From positions 744,001 to 808,000 of the forward strand of contig NZ_JAYEZO010000001.1 in the NCBI RefSeq assembly GCF_037031285.1: DNA of 64,000 nt, written 5' to 3'. This stretch comes from Halobellus sp. LT62 (GTDB lineage: Archaea > Halobacteriota > Halobacteria > Halobacteriales > Haloferacaceae). Of this stretch, positions 1-9,320 are shown piece by piece. The notes beneath the pieces are model-generated. The model worked only from the letters and a program-made list of their open reading frames with translations. It searched no databases and was not told where the DNA came from. Position 1 is the stretch's first letter, and every line of letters starts with the position of its first letter. Position numbers and translations under genes: made by a program.

Positions 1-1670
1 ACTGCGGCGAGCACGCCCGCGGCGACGAGTGCGACGAGGGCTGCGGCCGGCACCTCGAACCCGGCGAGATCGAAGACCCCGTCTCGACGATCACCGGTAA
101 CCCCGCGGAGTACCGAAACAGAGAGCACAAGTTCTTCGCCGTCTCCGACCTGCAGGAGTACCTCGGCGAGTTCATCGATCGCCTCGAAGGGACGTCGAAC
201 GCGCAGAACCAGCCCCGCGAGTGGATCGAGGGCGAACTGCAGGACTGGTGTATCACCCGCGATATGGACTGGGGCGTCGACTACCCCGGGGAGGAGGACC
301 TCGTCCTCTACGTCTGGGTCGACGCGCCGATCGAGTACATCTCCTCGACGAAGCAGTACACCGAACGCGTCGGGAGGGACGTCTTCGACTGGGCGGAGGC
401 GTGGGGTGCGGGAGGCGAAGAGGGCGGCGAGATCGTCCACATCATCGGCCGCGACATCATCCAGCACCACACCGTCTTCTGGCCCGCGATGCTCCGTGCT
501 GCGGGCTACGCCGAACCGCGGGCCGTGATGGCCTCCGGCTTCATCACGCTCGAAGGCAAGGGCTTTTCGACCTCGCGGGACCGCGCGGTCTGGGCCGACG
601 AGTACCTCGACGAGGGCTTCCGGCCCGACCTGCTGCGCTACTACCTCGCGACCAACGGCGGCTTCCAGCAGGACGTCGACTTCTCGTGGGGGCGCTTCCG
701 CGAGCGCGTGAACAACGAACTTGTCGGCACCGTCGGGAACTTCGTCTACCGCTCGCTGCTGTTCGCCGCCCGCGAGTTCGGCGGCGCACCGGACGTGGAC
801 GTCTCCGACGACGTCGAAGCGCGCATCGAGCGCGCCATCGAGGAGTTCGAAGCCGGCGTCAACGAGTACTCGGTGCGCGAAATCGGCGAGAGCGCGGTCA
901 GGCTCGCGCAGTTCGGCAACGAGTACATCCAGCGTAACGAGCCGTGGAAGCTCGACGACGACGACCCCGAGAAGGCGCAGGTCATCCGCGACTGCGTCCA
1001 GATCGCGAAGGCCGTCGCCGTGCTCTTCGAACCGATCACGCCCGAGGCCGCGGAGAACATCTGGGGCGATCTCAACGAGGACGGCGACGTCCACGCGGTC
1101 GGTGTCGACGCCGCGCTCGACGTCACGACGCGGGAGTTCGAGGAGCCGACCGAACTGTTCGAGAAGATCCCCGAAGCGCGCGTCGAGGAGCTCAACGAGA
1201 AGCTCGAAGCGCGCGTCGCCGAGGCCAGCGACGATGAGGACGCCGACGCGTCGGCTGCGGCAGACGACACGGCCGCCGATGCGGGTGAAGCGGCCGCCGA
1301 CACCGGCGGCAGCGTCGACGCCGCGGCGGCGGACCTCGAACCCATCGCCGACGAGCGCATCGGCTTCGAGGACTTCCAAGAACTCGACATCCGCGTCGGC
1401 GAGATCCTCGCCGCCGAAGGGATCGAGGGCGCGGACAAACTCGCGAAGCTGACCGTCGATATCGGCGTCGAAGAGCGCCAGATCGTCGCCGGGATCAAAC
1501 AACTGCACGACCTCGACTCGCTTCCGGGAACCAAGATCGTCGTGGTCGCGAACCTCGAAAAGGCCGAACTGTTCGGCGTCGAGTCGAACGGGATGTTACT
1601 CGCGGCGGGCGAGCAGGCGGACCTGCTGACGACGCACGGCGACGCTGAGCCGGGCACGAAGGTCCAATAG
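1..1670 (+). CDS. metG: Methionyl-tRNA synthetase (5' partial)
   Basis: Charges tRNA-Met with methionine in the cytoplasm. The gene enters from the left edge; translation is open from base 3 and the first residues include a cysteine cluster (CGEHARGDECDEGCG) matching the zinc-binding insert of the class I catalytic domain. The KMSKS-type loop is present as KGFSTSR, coded near position 560. An anticodon-binding helical domain follows, then a low-complexity Asp/Ala linker (about 1220-1350) and a C-terminal EMAP/Trbp111-like tRNA-binding domain starting near FEDFQELDIRVGEI. The fused C-terminal domain is usual for many bacterial and archaeal MetG. Only the N-terminal Rossmann half is missing, because of the window edge. 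No gene overlaps it. Confidence 0.96.
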   Translation, partial: CGEHARGDECDEGCGRHLEPGEIEDPVSTITGNPAEYRNREHKFFAVSDLQEYLGEFIDRLEGTSNAQNQPREWIEGELQDWCITRDMDWGVDYPGEEDLVLYVWVDAPIEYISSTKQYTERVGRDVFDWAEAWGAGGEEGGEIVHIIGRDIIQHHTVFWPAMLRAAGYAEPRAVMASGFITLEGKGFSTSRDRAVWADEYLDEGFRPDLLRYYLATNGGFQQDVDFSWGRFRERVNNELVGTVGNFVYRSLLFAAREFGGAPDVDVSDDVEARIERAIEEFEAGVNEYSVREIGESAVRLAQFGNEYIQRNEPWKLDDDDPEKAQVIRDCVQIAKAVAVLFEPITPEAAENIWGDLNEDGDVHAVGVDAALDVTTREFEEPTELFEKIPEARVEELNEKLEARVAEASDDEDADASAAADDTAADAGEAAADTGGSVDAAAADLEPIADERIGFEDFQELDIRVGEILAAEGIEGADKLAKLTVDIGVEERQIVAGIKQLHDLDSLPGTKIVVVANLEKAELFGVESNGMLLAAGEQADLLTTHGDAEPGTKVQ

Positions 1671-1733
1671 GGGCTACCGGCACGACCGGTACGACCACAA
1701 CGCTTTTTGTATCAGACAAGAGAGTTGTTCCGA

Positions 1734-2066
1734 ATGTACTTCGGCCTCACGAGTGCCGACGTGGCACTCACACGTGGTCCGCCGATTCGGCTCTCACCAC
1801 GTCTCGCAGTGGCAAATTTCCGGTTTATCTCGAACGTTCCCAAGGGCATCCGTGACGGCGTCCGCCGCGTCGCCGTCCACGATCAGGGAGACGGGTCGTT
1901 CGAGCTTCGGTTCACCGGTCGGACGGACGGCGCGTACGTCGTAGACCGCGGCGTTCTCGCGGACGTCGTCCGCTCACTGGAGGACGAAGACGAGTACGGA
2001 GAGTGGCGGGCCGACTGGGAGGGCACGCGTCCGGACTGGATCCCCGCGACGATGCCCCAGCAGTGA
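1734..2066 (+). CDS. Small conserved haloarchaeal protein of unknown function
   Basis: The 110-residue soluble protein is not a family I can name. It has an N-terminal segment rich in Leu/Val/Arg and an acidic C-terminus with two tryptophans (EWRADWEGTRPDW). I chose the ATG at 1734 because a T-rich TATA-like element (around 1704-1712) lies about 26 nt upstream, the spacing expected for a leaderless archaeal transcript; an in-frame TTG at 1707 would sit inside that element. It stands alone between metG and pyk. No membrane segment or cysteine motif is visible. Confidence 0.6.
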   Translation: MYFGLTSADVALTRGPPIRLSPRLAVANFRFISNVPKGIRDGVRRVAVHDQGDGSFELRFTGRTDGAYVVDRGVLADVVRSLEDEDEYGEWRADWEGTRPDWIPATMPQQ

Positions 2067-2162
2067 GACGACGTCGGAATCGGACGAGCCCCCGCCGATA
2101 TTTTTACCACGATCGTAGTCCCCTGTCGGATCCTTTTTACCCGCTCGCCTGTAGACCGGGTT

Positions 2163-3929
2163 ATGCGCAAGGCCAAGATCGTCTGTACGCTCGGCCCGGC
2201 CTCCGACACCGAGGCCACGATCCGCGGCCTCGCGGACGCGGGAATGAGCGTCGCGCGGCTCAACGCGAGCCACGGGACGCCGGATCACCGCCGCGAGGTG
2301 ATCGACCGTATCCGCGCGGTCGATAACGCGATCGACCGGCCGCTGGCCGCGATGGTCGACTTACAGGGACCCGAAGTCAGAACAGCTCCCCTCGAGGAAC
2401 CGATCACGCTGGAGACCGACAGCGAGGTCCGGTTCGTCGAGGGAGCGGAGGCGACGCCCGAGACGGTCGGGCTCTCGTACTCTATTTCCGCCGCCGAACC
2501 GGGAGACACGATCCTGCTCGACGACGGCCGGATCGAGGCCACGGTGCGACGCGTCGAGGACGACACCGTCGTCGCGCGGATCGACTCCGGCGGGAGCCTC
2601 GGCGGACGCAAGGGCGTCAATCTCCCCGGTGTCGACTTGGACATCGACCTCATCACCGAGAGCGACCGGGCGGAACTCGCCGTCGCCGCCGAGACCCGAG
2701 CGGACTTCGTTGCGGCCTCCTTCGTCCGCGACGCCGAGGACGTCTACACCATCAGCGACGCGCTCGACGAACTCGGAGCCGACATCCCCGTCGTCGCGAA
2801 GATCGAGCGCGCGGGCGCGGTCGAGAACCTCGACGAGATCATCGACGCCGCCTACGGCGTGATGGTCGCCCGCGGCGATCTGGGAGTAGAAATGCCGCTC
2901 GAAGACGTCCCGATCATCCAAAAGCGGATCATCCGCAAGTGCCACGCGACGGGCACGCCCGTCATCACGGCGACGGAGATGCTCGATTCGATGATCCACG
3001 CCCGGCGGCCGACCCGGGCGGAGGCCTCGGACGTCGCCAACGCGGTCCTCGACGGGACCGACGCGGTGATGCTCTCGGGGGAGACCGCGATCGGCGACGA
3101 CCCCGTCCGCGTCGTCGAGACGATGGATCGGATCGTCCGCCAAGTCGAGGCCAGCGAGGAGTACTCCGAGGGGCGCGAACAGCACATCCCGACCGCGGAC
3201 GCCGACTCCCGAACCGAGGCGCTCGCCCGCTCGGCGCGTTACCTCGCCCGCGACGTCGGCGCGAGCGCGATCGTCGCCGCGAGCGAGTCCGGCTACACCG
3301 CGCGCAAGACCGCGAAGTTCCGCCCCGCCGTCCCGGTCGTCGCCACGACGCCGACCGACCGCGTGCGGCGACAGCTCGCGCTCTCGTGGGGGGTCGTCCC
3401 GAAGTACTCCGCCTATCGGAAGGGCATCGACGCGATGATGGAAGACGCGGTCGACGCCGCCCTCGACGCGGGGGTCGCCGAATCCGGCGACACCGTCGTC
3501 GTGCTCTCGGGGATGATGACCGAACTGGAGGGGACGAACACGACGAACATGCTGAAGCTCCACGTCGCCGCCGAGACCGTCGCCAACGGGCGAAAGGTCG
3601 TCGGCGGCCGCGTCGCCGGACCGCTGGCGGTCGTCGACGACGGCGACCTCTCGGCGGTCCCCGACGGCGCGATCCTCTCGCTTCCGGCGCACTTCGAGGG
3701 CGAGTTCGAGGGCGACACCTCGAAGATCGCGGGGATCGTCGACGCGCGGCCGGGAATGACCGGTTACCCGGCGCTCGTCGCCCGAGAGCTGGGAATTCCG
3801 ATGATCTCCGGCGCGCCGCTGCCCAGGCGGCTCTCGGACGGCGCGACGCTGACGTTGCACGCCGAGCGCGGCGTCGTCTACGAGGGCGACCTCATCAGAC
3901 ACCGCGGGCAGTCCGCGGTTGAGGAGTGA
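2163..3929 (+). CDS. pyk: Pyruvate kinase
   Basis: Converts phosphoenolpyruvate and ADP to pyruvate and ATP, the last step of the lower glycolytic branch used after the semi-phosphorylated Entner-Doudoroff pathway. The N-terminal TIM barrel begins RKAKIVCTLGPAS and contains the catalytic segment VVAKIERAGAVENLDEI and ITATEMLDSM. The 588-residue length exceeds the usual 470-480 because a PEP-utilising (mobile) domain is appended at the C-terminus. In that domain the usual T-S-H catalytic motif reads T-G-Y (PGMTGYPALVARELGIP), so it probably has no phosphotransfer activity. TATA-like TTTTTA about 27 nt before the ATG suggests leaderless transcription. Confidence 0.96.
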   Translation: MRKAKIVCTLGPASDTEATIRGLADAGMSVARLNASHGTPDHRREVIDRIRAVDNAIDRPLAAMVDLQGPEVRTAPLEEPITLETDSEVRFVEGAEATPETVGLSYSISAAEPGDTILLDDGRIEATVRRVEDDTVVARIDSGGSLGGRKGVNLPGVDLDIDLITESDRAELAVAAETRADFVAASFVRDAEDVYTISDALDELGADIPVVAKIERAGAVENLDEIIDAAYGVMVARGDLGVEMPLEDVPIIQKRIIRKCHATGTPVITATEMLDSMIHARRPTRAEASDVANAVLDGTDAVMLSGETAIGDDPVRVVETMDRIVRQVEASEEYSEGREQHIPTADADSRTEALARSARYLARDVGASAIVAASESGYTARKTAKFRPAVPVVATTPTDRVRRQLALSWGVVPKYSAYRKGIDAMMEDAVDAALDAGVAESGDTVVVLSGMMTELEGTNTTNMLKLHVAAETVANGRKVVGGRVAGPLAVVDDGDLSAVPDGAILSLPAHFEGEFEGDTSKIAGIVDARPGMTGYPALVARELGIPMISGAPLPRRLSDGATLTLHAERGVVYEGDLIRHRGQSAVEE

Positions 3930-3989
3930 CTTCGAGCCGCATCCGATTGCAGCGGCAGGTCTTTTTCGACGCGGATCGTACCGCCGCTA

Positions 3990-4364
3990 ATGACTGCGCG
4001 AGACGATTCCGGCGGGGTCGACCGAGAGGGCTCGGACGAGGTCAATCGGGAGGATTCCGGCGGGACTGTCGTCGAGAGCGACGATGGCAGCGACGGCGAC
4101 TCGGCCCAAGAGGACGGCGAATCGGCTCAGAAGAGTAGCGAGTCGACCTCAGAGCGTGGAGAGGTGATCCCCCGGCCGCGAATTGCCGGCGAATCGCGGA
4201 CGCCGGCGACGGATTCCGATGTCGCCGACGAGCGCGAGTCGGCGTTCGTTCGCCCCCCGATCGAACCCGAAGAGCCCGCAGCGGAGAACGCGCTGTTCGT
4301 CGTCCTCGGCGTGATCGGAACGGTTCTGCTGTTCGTGAGCGCGGTCGTTCCCGGCGTCATCTGA
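3990..4364 (+). CDS. Acidic tail-anchored membrane protein of unknown function
   Basis: The 124-residue protein has a very acidic, Ser/Asp/Glu-rich soluble region for about 75 residues, then a short basic/proline stretch (VIPRPRIAG), and ends in one hydrophobic helix (ALFVVLGVIGTVLLFVSAVVPGVI) that would anchor it in the membrane with almost no extracellular tail. A T-rich TATA-like element lies about 27 nt upstream of the ATG. I do not recognise a functional family; the layout resembles small haloarchaeal proteins of unknown function. It follows pyk by 60 nt but appears to have its own promoter. Confidence 0.6.
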   Translation: MTARDDSGGVDREGSDEVNREDSGGTVVESDDGSDGDSAQEDGESAQKSSESTSERGEVIPRPRIAGESRTPATDSDVADERESAFVRPPIEPEEPAAENALFVVLGVIGTVLLFVSAVVPGVI

Positions 4365-4487
4365 GAGCGACCTCCTGCGCGTCGTCGACGGAGAACCCCC
4401 GACGCGAACGAATCTGTTATCAGATTTGATGGTTTGACCGCAGTGCTTTATGTAGCGTGGTTGGTACCGTGGACAACGCACCCGCCG

Positions 4488-6305
4488 ATGCCTCACGCGC
4501 CCACTTCGCTGGTCCTCGTCCTCGCCCTCTCGCTCCTTCTCGGGACCGCGACGCCCGTCTCGGGTGTCGCAGTCGCTCCCGACAGGGAACGGCCAGCAGC
4601 GGTTCTCGACGACGCTTCGCCCCCCGCGTCGATTTCGGGGCCGGGAACCGCTGGCATCGGCGTCTCTCACCAGGTCGACGACGCCTCCGGGTCGTTCCCC
4701 GAGGGCAACGTCAGCGTGACGCGCGGCGACGAAGTGACGATCACCGTCTCACATTCGGACGCCGCGACCGTCACGATCGGCGGCCCCGAGTACGGGTTCC
4801 ACGTCACCGTCGACCTCGGCGGCAGCGGGACCGACGAGATCGTCATCGACACCCGAAGCACGACCGATTCGGACCCGAACGCCTTCATCGAGGGCGGGTC
4901 GGCGACGCTGCACTCTCGGCCGCTCGACGAGCCGTTAGAGCCCGAAGACTACCTACTCCGCCTCGACGTCGACGGCGTCGAGCGCGACGTCGGCACGCTC
5001 ACGGTCGAACCCCGTGGCGAACTGCGCGCGGAATCCTTCCGTGCACCGGGCGCGTTCGAGCCCGACGAGTACCTCGGCGGCGGCGAGGACGGCGACGCCG
5101 ACGTCGGCCCGTTACAGTCGACGATGACAGCCGGGACGACCGTCGCCCGCGGCGACTACGCCGTGATGCGTATCGAAGAGAGCGGCCTCGAGACGGCGCT
5201 GAACACGAGCGATCTCACGGGGAGCGCCGCGGCCAACGGCCTCGAGGTGAACTTCACGCAGACGGAGCCCGGACCGAACCACGCCGCTCGCGCTCTCGTC
5301 GCGACCGACTCGGCGAACGTCACGGTGTACCCGAACTTCGCGAACGACGAGTTCTACGTCATCTGGGATACCTCCGGCGTCGACATCGAATCCCAGTCGG
5401 AGCGAAACCGCTACCGCGCGACGCTGACGCTCACAGAAGAGAGCGGCCTCTCCGAGGGGTCGACGACGGTCGCGACGACGACGTTTACCCTCCAACGCCA
5501 GTCGGTTTCGCTGTCCCCGACGAACGACTCTGTTCACTACCCGTGGGACGACGCGACGTTCGCCGTCGAGGGGTCGACGACGCGCGCGCCGAACACGGAG
5601 TTCGAGGTGCGGTTGCGCTCGACGGACCCGAACGCCTTCCTCGAACTCGCCGATACGACCGTCGACGAGGACGGAAACTTCGAGGCGTCCTTCGATCTCT
5701 CCGACGTCTCTCGCGGGACGAACGCGACGCTGTGGGTCCGCGATCACTTCTTGGAAACGGCTCAGGAGGTGCATCTCGTCGCGCCGGATCCGACGGTCCG
5801 CATCGAGAACCAGACGGTGACCGGTACCACTGTCGAAATCGAGAGGGCCGAGGTCCCGAACGGCGGGTTCGTTCGAATCGAAGACGAGAGCGGAGAGTCG
5901 GTGGGACGGAGCGACTACCTCGAACCCGGCCGGCACGTGAACGTGTCGGCGGAACTCGGTACGCCGTTGTTCGAGACGCAGCGGCTCCGCGCAGAACTGG
6001 TCCGCGCGGGCGACGAGGACGCCTACGACCCGAGCGCGGCGGCCTACGCGATCGACGGGAACGTCGTGAACGACACCGCCGTCGTCGACTTCCCGGAGGC
6101 AACGACCGAGACCGTAACGCCGACGCGGACGGCGACAGAGACAGAAACGAGCACGCCGACCGCGACGCCGTACCCCGTCGTGACGCGGACGCCGCTCGCA
6201 CCCGACGGGGCGTCCCAGTCGAGTCTGCCGCTGTCACCCGGCGTCGCCATCGCGGCGGTGCTCGGCGCGGCTCTCCTTCTCGCCCGTCGGGGTGACGCAT
6301 CGTGA
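4488..6305 (+). CDS. Cell-surface glycoprotein with Ig-like/BGTF-type domains
   Basis: A 605-residue secreted protein. The ATG at 4488 opens a clean signal peptide (SLVLVLALSLLLGTATPVSG); an in-frame start 54 nt upstream would place 18 polar residues before it. After it comes a domain like the N-terminal domain of haloarchaeal BGTF surface proteins (SVTRGDEVTITVSHSDAATV), further beta-sandwich repeats, a Thr-rich stalk (TPTRTATETETSTPTATPYP) typical of O-glycosylated spacers, and a C-terminal helix ending ARRGDAS. Many N-X-S/T sequons are present. The tail resembles, but does not match exactly, a PGF-CTERM archaeosortase signal. The stop overlaps the next start by 4 nt (GTGA), implying translational coupling. 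Confidence 0.75.
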   Translation: MPHAPTSLVLVLALSLLLGTATPVSGVAVAPDRERPAAVLDDASPPASISGPGTAGIGVSHQVDDASGSFPEGNVSVTRGDEVTITVSHSDAATVTIGGPEYGFHVTVDLGGSGTDEIVIDTRSTTDSDPNAFIEGGSATLHSRPLDEPLEPEDYLLRLDVDGVERDVGTLTVEPRGELRAESFRAPGAFEPDEYLGGGEDGDADVGPLQSTMTAGTTVARGDYAVMRIEESGLETALNTSDLTGSAAANGLEVNFTQTEPGPNHAARALVATDSANVTVYPNFANDEFYVIWDTSGVDIESQSERNRYRATLTLTEESGLSEGSTTVATTTFTLQRQSVSLSPTNDSVHYPWDDATFAVEGSTTRAPNTEFEVRLRSTDPNAFLELADTTVDEDGNFEASFDLSDVSRGTNATLWVRDHFLETAQEVHLVAPDPTVRIENQTVTGTTVEIERAEVPNGGFVRIEDESGESVGRSDYLEPGRHVNVSAELGTPLFETQRLRAELVRAGDEDAYDPSAAAYAIDGNVVNDTAVVDFPEATTETVTPTRTATETETSTPTATPYPVVTRTPLAPDGASQSSLPLSPGVAIAAVLGAALLLARRGDAS

Positions 6306-7486
6306 TCCCCGAGTTGGAGCCGCCGGCGTTCGTCGCGTTCCTCGCGGACCTGTGGGACGCGCGCGGCTGGGAGACGTCCGTCCGAGAACGCGCCGACGAG
6401 ACGCGCTTCGTGATCGGCAAGCGCGGCGACGGCAAGCGCGGCGTCATCTACGTCTTCCCGACGACGACCGCGACGGTCACCGAGCGACATCTCAAGCAGT
6501 TCATCGGCTTCTGCCGAAAGCGCGGTATCGACGTCGCCGTCGTGGCGACGCAGGGTGCCTTCGCGGAGGGTGCAAAGAAGATCGCCGCGCAGCGGAGCGT
6601 CCACCTCCTCGACCGATCGAAGCTCGCAGGCACGGTCGAGGAGGGCGGGCTCGACGACGTGTTGGCGCGGTACACGAAGACGGGGCCGGTCGAGTCCGCC
6701 GTCGCGCGACTCCGGGGGCTCGGCCTGCCGCTCCCCGAATCGCTGCTCGAGCGCGCGTCCGACGCCGACGAGTCGCTGGCGTCGCTTCGAGCGAAACTGG
6801 GACGCGGCGACGACGCGAGCGGGGATTCGGACGGGGGTGCCGGCAGCGACGATCCGACCGACGGGGGGGATACGACGAGCGGCGACGACGGGTCACGGTT
6901 GCCGAGTTCCGTTCTCCCCGTCTCGGCGCTCCGCGGGCTCTCGAACCGCTCGATCCCCGCGGTCGTGCTGCCGGTGATTCTCGCCGTCGCGTTCGTGTTC
7001 GGGGCGACGATGGGGCCGGCGGTGGGTCTCGGCGCGCCCTTCGGCGTCGGAAGCGATAGCGGACTCGACGTCTCGGCGATGTCGACCGCGGGCGAGAACG
7101 CGACCGTCGACGTCCGCTGGAACGCGCGGACGACGGGGTCGATACAGGTCAACGGTACGACCTACGACGCGCCCGAAGGAGAGACGTTCCTCCTCGTGCG
7201 GATGAACGTCACCAACGGGGCGGAAAGCCCGACGCAGTTCGATCAGCCGTCGCTGAGCGTCGAGGTCGCGGGCGAGCGCTACGGCCACCAGCCGCTCGAC
7301 GGCGTGACCGGCTTCCCGAGCGCCGGGTTGTTCGAGCCGGGCGAGACGCGCGAGGTGTGGACGGTCTTCAGCGTCCCCGCCGACGGCGAGAGCGCGACGC
7401 TGTTGACGACTAGCGAGGCGAGCGTTCGCTTCGCCCGAGACAGCGCGCTCACGCCGGAAGCGACCGTCGCGAGCGACGAGAGCTGA
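6302..7486 (+). CDS. Membrane protein with N-terminal restriction-endonuclease-like domain and C-terminal DUF4352-like domain
   Basis: The 394-residue product starts at a GTG that overlaps the stop of the upstream surface-protein gene. Residues 1-100 look like a PD-(D/E)XK fold of the Mrr/restriction-endonuclease-like type (WDARGWETSVRERADETRFVIGKRGD... GVIYVFP), with a family-like beta-alpha pattern but without an obvious complete catalytic triad that I can assign. A charged linker follows, then one transmembrane helix (SIPAVVLPVILAVAFVFGATMG), then an extracellular beta-sandwich domain resembling DUF4352 (FLLVRMNVTNGAESPTQF). The topology puts the nuclease-like part inside and the sandwich outside. 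Function is unknown; coupling to the surface glycoprotein suggests a shared envelope role. Confidence 0.7.
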   Translation: MIPELEPPAFVAFLADLWDARGWETSVRERADETRFVIGKRGDGKRGVIYVFPTTTATVTERHLKQFIGFCRKRGIDVAVVATQGAFAEGAKKIAAQRSVHLLDRSKLAGTVEEGGLDDVLARYTKTGPVESAVARLRGLGLPLPESLLERASDADESLASLRAKLGRGDDASGDSDGGAGSDDPTDGGDTTSGDDGSRLPSSVLPVSALRGLSNRSIPAVVLPVILAVAFVFGATMGPAVGLGAPFGVGSDSGLDVSAMSTAGENATVDVRWNARTTGSIQVNGTTYDAPEGETFLLVRMNVTNGAESPTQFDQPSLSVEVAGERYGHQPLDGVTGFPSAGLFEPGETREVWTVFSVPADGESATLLTTSEASVRFARDSALTPEATVASDES

Positions 7487-7558
7487 TCGATAGCCGCCGT
7501 CTTCACCGGATGAACGGGATTCGGGTCCGTAATTTTATACCGGCCACGTCCTTCCTGA

Positions 7559-9286
7559 GTGACGTCCGTGTTCTCCTCGTTCCCGTGGTTGGCGGCTGTC
7601 TCCTTGCTCTCGGGGGTGATCTCGCTGGGATTTATGTGGTATCTCTGGCCGTACCGGAACCGCTTGGGCGGTCGGTTCTTCATCGCGACGATCGCCTGTG
7701 AGGCGCTGTGGGCGCTGTCGTACGGCGTCGCACTCTTTGTGTTCGATCCCGCTCTCCGAGAGCTGTTCGAGATCCCGATCTGGTTCAGTATCAATTTCAT
7801 CGGGGTGCTCTTTCTCGCGTTTGCGCTGGAGTACACCGGCCGCCAGAACGTCCTCCGTTCGAAGGCGATGGCCGGCGTCGTCGGCCTACAGGTGTTGCAC
7901 ACGCTCGTCGTCATCACGAACTCGCTGCACCACATCGCGTGGAGCGGATACCGGATCGAGCCGACGCTCGGCGCGGCCACAGTCGTCTACGCGCACCAGC
8001 CGTGGCTGTTCGTGAACGCCGCGGGATTCATATTGATGATCGCCGTCGGCTCGTTTCTCCTCGCGGATACGGTCTTCAGCTACGGCCCGCTGTACCGATC
8101 GCAAGCGGCCGCCATCGCGGTTTCGCCGATCTTCCCGGGGGTCCCGTTTCTCCTCTGGTTGGCGGAAGTCGGCGCGACGCCCCCGCTGAATCTCACCCCG
8201 CTCGTGTTCCCGATTCACTTGGCGTTCGATATGTACGCCTTCTTCTCGCGGGAGATGTTCGAGATGGTTCCAGCGGCGCGTCGAACGGCCGACCGCGCCG
8301 CCATCGAGAACCTCGGCTCACCCGTCATCATCGTCGACAGCGGCGGCCGGATCATCGAATGCAACGACGAGGCCGCTCGACTCGTGGACGTGAAAATCGG
8401 CGACCTGCTCGGACGGCGCTTCGAGGAGGTCCTCCCGGAGATCGATCCGGCCGGTGGCAAACAGACGTTGTCACGCCAGCTAGACGGACGAAACCGGACG
8501 TACGCGGTTACGACGGCCCCACTAACCGATGCCACCGGAACGTCCGTCGGCGACACCGTCGTCTGTCAGGACATCACCGAGGAGCGACAGCGCGAGCAAC
8601 GGCTCGCGGTGCTCAATCGCGTGCTCAGACACAACCTCCGGAACGATCTCAACGTCGTCCAAGGGTACTTGGACATCGCGGCGGATCGGACGGAAGACGC
8701 CGAGACGACGGAGATGATTCGGACCGCCGCGGAGAACACCGCGGGCGTCGTCGAACTCGGCGAGAAGGCGCGGCAGATCGAACAGGCGCTACGGGCTGAC
8801 GCCGCGACGGAAGCCGTCGCGTTGCGGCCGCTGTTGGAGACGATCCGTGAGGAGCTTGCGGCGACGTATCCGAACGCGAGCGTCGACATCGACGTCCCCG
8901 AATCCGCCGCGGTGCGCGGGACTCGACCGCTCGTCGACGTCGTGTTTCGGAACGTCCTCGAAAACGCGCTCGAACACGCCGACTCGGCGTCGCCGACAGC
9001 GACTGTTCGGGCTGTCGATTCGGCCTCCGACGGACCGTCTCTGACCGTCGAAGTCGGCGACGACGGCCCGGGAATCCCGAAACACGAACTCGCCGTTCTC
9101 GACGACACCGAGGAGACGGCGCTCGAACACGGCAGCGGCCTCGGGCTGTGGATCGTCACGTGGGGTGTCGACGCGCTCGGCGGAGGCGTCGAATTCGACG
9201 TCTCCGAGCGCGGGACGCGCGTCTTTCTCGAACTTCCGAGGGCCGCTCTCCGGTCTGGTGGGGCCGTCTCGGACGGGGATGCGTGA
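7559..9286 (+). CDS. Sensor histidine kinase with 7TM N-terminus, PAS and HATPase domains
   Basis: The 575-residue protein has about seven hydrophobic helices in the first 235 residues (histidine-kinase 7TM type), a PAS domain beginning IENLGSPVIIVDSGGRIIECNDEA, a dimerisation/phosphoacceptor helix with NRVLRHNLRNDLNVVQGYLD (phospho-His in LRHNLRND), and an ATPase domain with N box ENALEHA, G1 DDGPGIP and G2 GSGLGLWI. It signals in the membrane by phosphorelay; no response regulator lies next to it, so its partner is elsewhere, as is common for haloarchaeal orphan kinases. The GTG at 7559 is taken as start because TTTTATAC lies about 24 nt upstream and the first helix follows directly. Confidence 0.9.
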   Translation: MTSVFSSFPWLAAVSLLSGVISLGFMWYLWPYRNRLGGRFFIATIACEALWALSYGVALFVFDPALRELFEIPIWFSINFIGVLFLAFALEYTGRQNVLRSKAMAGVVGLQVLHTLVVITNSLHHIAWSGYRIEPTLGAATVVYAHQPWLFVNAAGFILMIAVGSFLLADTVFSYGPLYRSQAAAIAVSPIFPGVPFLLWLAEVGATPPLNLTPLVFPIHLAFDMYAFFSREMFEMVPAARRTADRAAIENLGSPVIIVDSGGRIIECNDEAARLVDVKIGDLLGRRFEEVLPEIDPAGGKQTLSRQLDGRNRTYAVTTAPLTDATGTSVGDTVVCQDITEERQREQRLAVLNRVLRHNLRNDLNVVQGYLDIAADRTEDAETTEMIRTAAENTAGVVELGEKARQIEQALRADAATEAVALRPLLETIREELAATYPNASVDIDVPESAAVRGTRPLVDVVFRNVLENALEHADSASPTATVRAVDSASDGPSLTVEVGDDGPGIPKHELAVLDDTEETALEHGSGLGLWIVTWGVDALGGGVEFDVSERGTRVFLELPRAALRSGGAVSDGDA

Positions 9287-9320
9287 CAACGCTTAATCCG
9301 CCGCCAGCCTAACCTCGCGT

